NCBI GenBank assembly: GCA_030682755.1
Contig: JAUXNR010000185.1
Span: forward strand, 1-10,237
Reading direction: 5' to 3'
DNA: 10,237 nucleotides
From: Flavobacterium sp.
Lineage (GTDB): Bacteria; Bacteroidota; Bacteroidia; Flavobacteriales; Flavobacteriaceae
Positions 7,616 to 10,237 of the stretch are shown here, one piece after another. How positions within the stretch are numbered: the stretch's first letter is position 1; every line of letters begins with the position of its first letter. The notes under the pieces were generated by a model that saw only the letters and a program-made list of their open reading frames with translations, was not told the DNA's origin and did not search any database. Position numbers and translations under genes: made by a program.

Positions 7616-8865
7616 TGAAAAAGTTGATTTACATCATATTCCTCATGGTTCTATCATGTAATCAAAAAGACAATAACAATTTAGTCTCAAAAGAAATTAC
7701 GGCCAAAATGATTTTAGGAAACGCAAACTATCAAGCTATTTGTTACGGTGGATATCGAACGAATTCTCGTGAAATTCAACCCACAATTGCTGAAATAAAA
7801 GAAGATGTAAAACTACTTTCTGCCATTAATATTAAAGTTCTACGAACGTATAATGTGCATTATGAAGAAGTTTCAAATCTGTTAAAAGCCATTACCGAAT
7901 TAAAAAAAGAAGATGAAAAGTTTGAAATGTATCTGATGTTAGGTGCTTGGATAGATTGCAAAAATGCGTGGACAGACTTTCCTCCTATTCATCACGAAGA
8001 AAGTGATCGCAATGCCATTGAAATAGCCGAAGCCGTTCGATTAACCAATCAATATCCTGATATTATAAAAATTATTGCCGTTGGAAATGAAGCTATGGTA
8101 AAATGGGCAACCAGTTATTATGTAACGCCAAATATTATTTTAAAATGGGTGAATCATCTTCAAAATTTGAAGAAAGAAAACAAATTACCGAAAGAAGTTT
8201 GGATCACAAGTTCCGACAATTTTGCTTCTTGGGGCGGTGGCGGAAATGAATATCATGTAGAAGAATTGAATCAATTAATCAAAGCTGTGGATTATATTTC
8301 GATGCACACGTACCCGATGCACGACACGCATTACAATCCCATTTTTTGGGGAATTAAAGAAAAGGAACAACAGTTGTCTGATAAAGAAAAAATTGATGCA
8401 GCCATGCATCGTTCGAGAGATTATGCGATCAGTCAATACGAAAGTGTTGTTAAGTATATGAAATCAATCGGCGTAAACAAACCAATCCATATTGGCGAAA
8501 CAGGTTGGGCAACACAATCCAACGAACATTATGGAAATAACGGTGCAAAAGCTACGGATGAATACAAATCGGCTCAGTTTTATAAGTTGATGCGAGAATG
8601 GAGTAACAAAGAAAATATTTCCTGCTTCTATTTTGAAGCCTTTGACGAAAACTGGAAAGACAGTGCTAATCCATTAGGTTCAGAAAATCATTTCGGACTG
8701 ATTAATTTACAAAACGAAGCCAAATACGCACTTTGGAATGAAGTTGATAAAGGAACTTTTAAAAACTTAACCCGCAACGGAAAACCAATTACAAAAACCT
8801 ATAATGGTGATGAAAAATCATTATGGTTGGATGTAAAAATGCCTTCATCAATTCTAAAAAACTAA
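7615..8865 (+). CDS. GH17 beta-1,3-glucanase, lipoprotein
   Basis: This 416-residue family 17 glycoside hydrolase has the (beta/alpha)8 fold and retaining mechanism and acts on linear beta-1,3-glucan. A very short signal peptide leads to the lipobox VLSC with Cys15 and then NQKDNNN, less acidic than the tails of the upstream lipoproteins, so it may sit in the periplasm or at the surface. The acid/base is Glu159 in AVGNEAM (155-161) and the nucleophile Glu295 in HIGETGWAT (292-300). Other family marks are CYGGYRTN (43-50), VLRTYN (75-80), HTYP (231-234), FYFEAFDENWK (338-348) and NHFGL (358-362). Every expected catalytic element is present. The ATG overlaps the phosphorylase stop as TAATG, which indicates translational coupling. 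Bacterial GH17 members include endo- and exo-acting glucanases and some transglycosylases; the sequence does not settle which. Context suggests it shortens GH16 products, including debranched chains. Confidence 0.94.
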   Translation: MKKLIYIIFLMVLSCNQKDNNNLVSKEITAKMILGNANYQAICYGGYRTNSREIQPTIAEIKEDVKLLSAINIKVLRTYNVHYEEVSNLLKAITELKKEDEKFEMYLMLGAWIDCKNAWTDFPPIHHEESDRNAIEIAEAVRLTNQYPDIIKIIAVGNEAMVKWATSYYVTPNIILKWVNHLQNLKKENKLPKEVWITSSDNFASWGGGGNEYHVEELNQLIKAVDYISMHTYPMHDTHYNPIFWGIKEKEQQLSDKEKIDAAMHRSRDYAISQYESVVKYMKSIGVNKPIHIGETGWATQSNEHYGNNGAKATDEYKSAQFYKLMREWSNKENISCFYFEAFDENWKDSANPLGSENHFGLINLQNEAKYALWNEVDKGTFKNLTRNGKPITKTYNGDEKSLWLDVKMPSSILKN

Positions 8866-8868
8866 GTA

Positions 8869-10237
8869 ATGAAGCAAAATAAAAACATAAAAATCAATTT
8901 TAAATTTTTAACTATTCCGTTACTAATCACATTTTTTATGGCAAGTTGTTCCGATACAAAAGAAATAGAAATTGAGGTTTATGAAACTTCTGAAGCAGGA
9001 AATTCATTAACCAAAATAACTGAATTTTCAGAAATTGAAAATCCGATAATCATCAACATCAATCCGGAAGAAAAATTTCAAACCATTACCGGTTTTGGAG
9101 GTTCTTTTACAGAAGCTTCGGCTTATTTACTCAATAAATTAGGCAAAGAAAACAGAAAGAAAATTTTGGATGCTTATTTTAGTGATGAAGGTGCAAAGTA
9201 TTCCTTAACCCGAACACATATTGCATCATGTGATTTTTCATTGAGTAATTATACTTATGCTAAAGTAGAAAACGATTTATTGATGGAACATTTCACCATC
9301 GAAGATGATAAAGACGATTTAATTCCGATGATTTTAGAAGCTAAAGCCATTTCTAAAGATGGTTTTAAAATCATTTCTTCACCTTGGTCGTGCCCGCCTT
9401 GGATGAAAGACAACAAAAATTATGTTGGCGGAAAATTATTACCCGAATTCAACGATGCATTTGCTTTATACTTTTCAAAATATTTAGAGGCTTACAAAAA
9501 AGAAGGCATTGATATCTGGGGAGTTACCGTCATTAACGAACCGCACGGAAACGGAAATAACTGGGAAAGCACACATTTTTCACCCGAAGAAATGACTTTG
9601 TTTGTGCAAAATCATCTTGGACCAAAATTAGAAAAAGACGGTTGGAGAGATGTAAAAATCTTCGGCTACGACCAAAACAGAGCCGGTTTACCGGAATGGG
9701 TGGATGCGATGTATAAAAACGAAGAAACCTCAAAATATTTTGCAGGAACCGCCATTCATTGGTATGAAAGCACGTATGATTTTTTTCCGAAACAGTTGCA
9801 ATATGCTCACAAGAAAGCACCCAACAAATACCTCATTGAAACCGAAGGTTGCGTAGATTCTGAAATTCCACACTGGCAAGATGATGCTTGGTATTGGAAA
9901 AAAGAAGCCACCGATTGGGGTTGGGATTGGGCAAGTGCAGAAGACAAGCATTTACATCCAAAATATGCTCCGGTAAATCGTTATGCAACCGATATGATTG
10001 GTTGTTTAAACAATTGGGTCGATGGTTGGATAGATTGGAATATGGTTTTAGACCGTCAAGGTGGACCAAATTGGTTTAAAAACTGGTGTGTTGCTCCAGT
10101 GATTGTTGATCCGGAAAAAGATGAAGTGTATTTCACACCTTTATATTATGTAATGGCTCATTTTAGCAAATTCATGCGTCCTGGAGCAGTCAAAATTGGA
10201 TGTACAATCAGTAATAATGAGTTAATGACAACTGCTG
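8869..10237 (+). CDS. GH30 glucanase, probably beta-1,6-acting, lipoprotein (3' end outside window)
   Basis: The frame runs open from the ATG at 8869, 3 bp after the GH17 stop, to the window end: 456 residues without a stop. Signal peptide and lipobox MASC place the lipidated Cys27 before SDTKE. The catalytic TIM barrel starts at about residue 70 with TGFGGSFTEAS (74-84). It continues with SPWSCPPWMKD (171-181), VINEPHG (221-227), where Glu224 is the acid/base, HWYE (297-300), and ETEGC (324-328), where Glu326 is the expected nucleophile. WIDWNMVLDRQGGPNW (387-402) and the start of the C-terminal beta domain follow. Typical family members are near 480-500 residues, so only a few dozen residues appear to be missing. 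GH30 enzymes in flavobacterial laminarin loci remove or cut beta-1,6-linked glucose, which fits GH16 and GH17 next door. A different GH30 specificity, such as beta-1,3 or beta-glucosidase, cannot be excluded from motifs alone. Confidence 0.93.
   Translation, partial: MKQNKNIKINFKFLTIPLLITFFMASCSDTKEIEIEVYETSEAGNSLTKITEFSEIENPIIININPEEKFQTITGFGGSFTEASAYLLNKLGKENRKKILDAYFSDEGAKYSLTRTHIASCDFSLSNYTYAKVENDLLMEHFTIEDDKDDLIPMILEAKAISKDGFKIISSPWSCPPWMKDNKNYVGGKLLPEFNDAFALYFSKYLEAYKKEGIDIWGVTVINEPHGNGNNWESTHFSPEEMTLFVQNHLGPKLEKDGWRDVKIFGYDQNRAGLPEWVDAMYKNEETSKYFAGTAIHWYESTYDFFPKQLQYAHKKAPNKYLIETEGCVDSEIPHWQDDAWYWKKEATDWGWDWASAEDKHLHPKYAPVNRYATDMIGCLNNWVDGWIDWNMVLDRQGGPNWFKNWCVAPVIVDPEKDEVYFTPLYYVMAHFSKFMRPGAVKIGCTISNNELMTTA

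Noticed and set aside
9533..10069. Three overlapping antisense open frames (95, 73 and 78 residues) under the GH30 gene, and a 63-residue + strand frame at 9888-10079
   Set aside because: They lie entirely inside the well-supported GH30 frame, have low-complexity or Cys/Phe/Pro-rich translations with no domain, and are shadows of its codon pattern.
1..10237. CRISPR arrays, tRNA or rRNA genes, insertion sequences, prophage or defence genes
   Set aside because: No direct-repeat array, cloverleaf, transposase motif or terminal inverted repeats were seen; the whole window is accounted for by the glucan locus.

Overview
The window is AT-rich and every gene is on the + strand. Five of the seven carry N-terminal lipoprotein signals, the genes use AT-rich leaders rather than clear Shine-Dalgarno sites, and the enzyme families are those of glycan-utilisation loci. 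This points to a Bacteroidota genome, most likely a Flavobacterium-like member of the Flavobacteriia. Together the genes form most of a polysaccharide utilisation locus (PUL) for a beta-1,3-glucan with beta-1,6 branches, i.e. laminarin or a similar algal or fungal glucan. The SusC/SusD pair expected in such a locus is not inside the window and would be expected upstream.

Layout. Positions 1-942 hold the 3' end of an outer-membrane beta-barrel protein. Three surface-type lipoproteins follow with gaps of 17, 25 and 18 bp: a three-domain non-catalytic glycan-binding candidate (960-2444), a compact GH16 endo-beta-1,3-glucanase (2470-3297), and a PKD plus CBM-like binding protein (3316-4083). The only sizeable gap, 121 bp, comes next and contains inverted repeats. 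Behind it is a tightly packed enzyme block: a very large cytoplasmic phosphorylase that looks like GH149 beta-1,3-glucan phosphorylase (4205-7615), a GH17 lipoprotein whose ATG overlaps the phosphorylase stop codon (7615-8865), and a GH30 lipoprotein starting 3 bp later and cut by the window end (8869-10237).

Inferred working model. The binding lipoproteins capture the glucan at the cell surface, GH16 cuts the beta-1,3 backbone, GH30 removes beta-1,6 side groups, and GH17 trims linear beta-1,3 chains at the surface or in the periplasm. Oligosaccharides that reach the cytoplasm are then split by phosphorolysis, giving glucose-1-phosphate. The inner-membrane importer this requires is not in the window.

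Most interesting points: a phosphorolytic enzyme wired into a PUL of secreted hydrolases by a 1-base gene overlap; an unassigned outer-membrane barrel in the same run of genes; and two mutually exclusive inverted repeats in the one intergenic gap that separates the surface block from the enzyme block.
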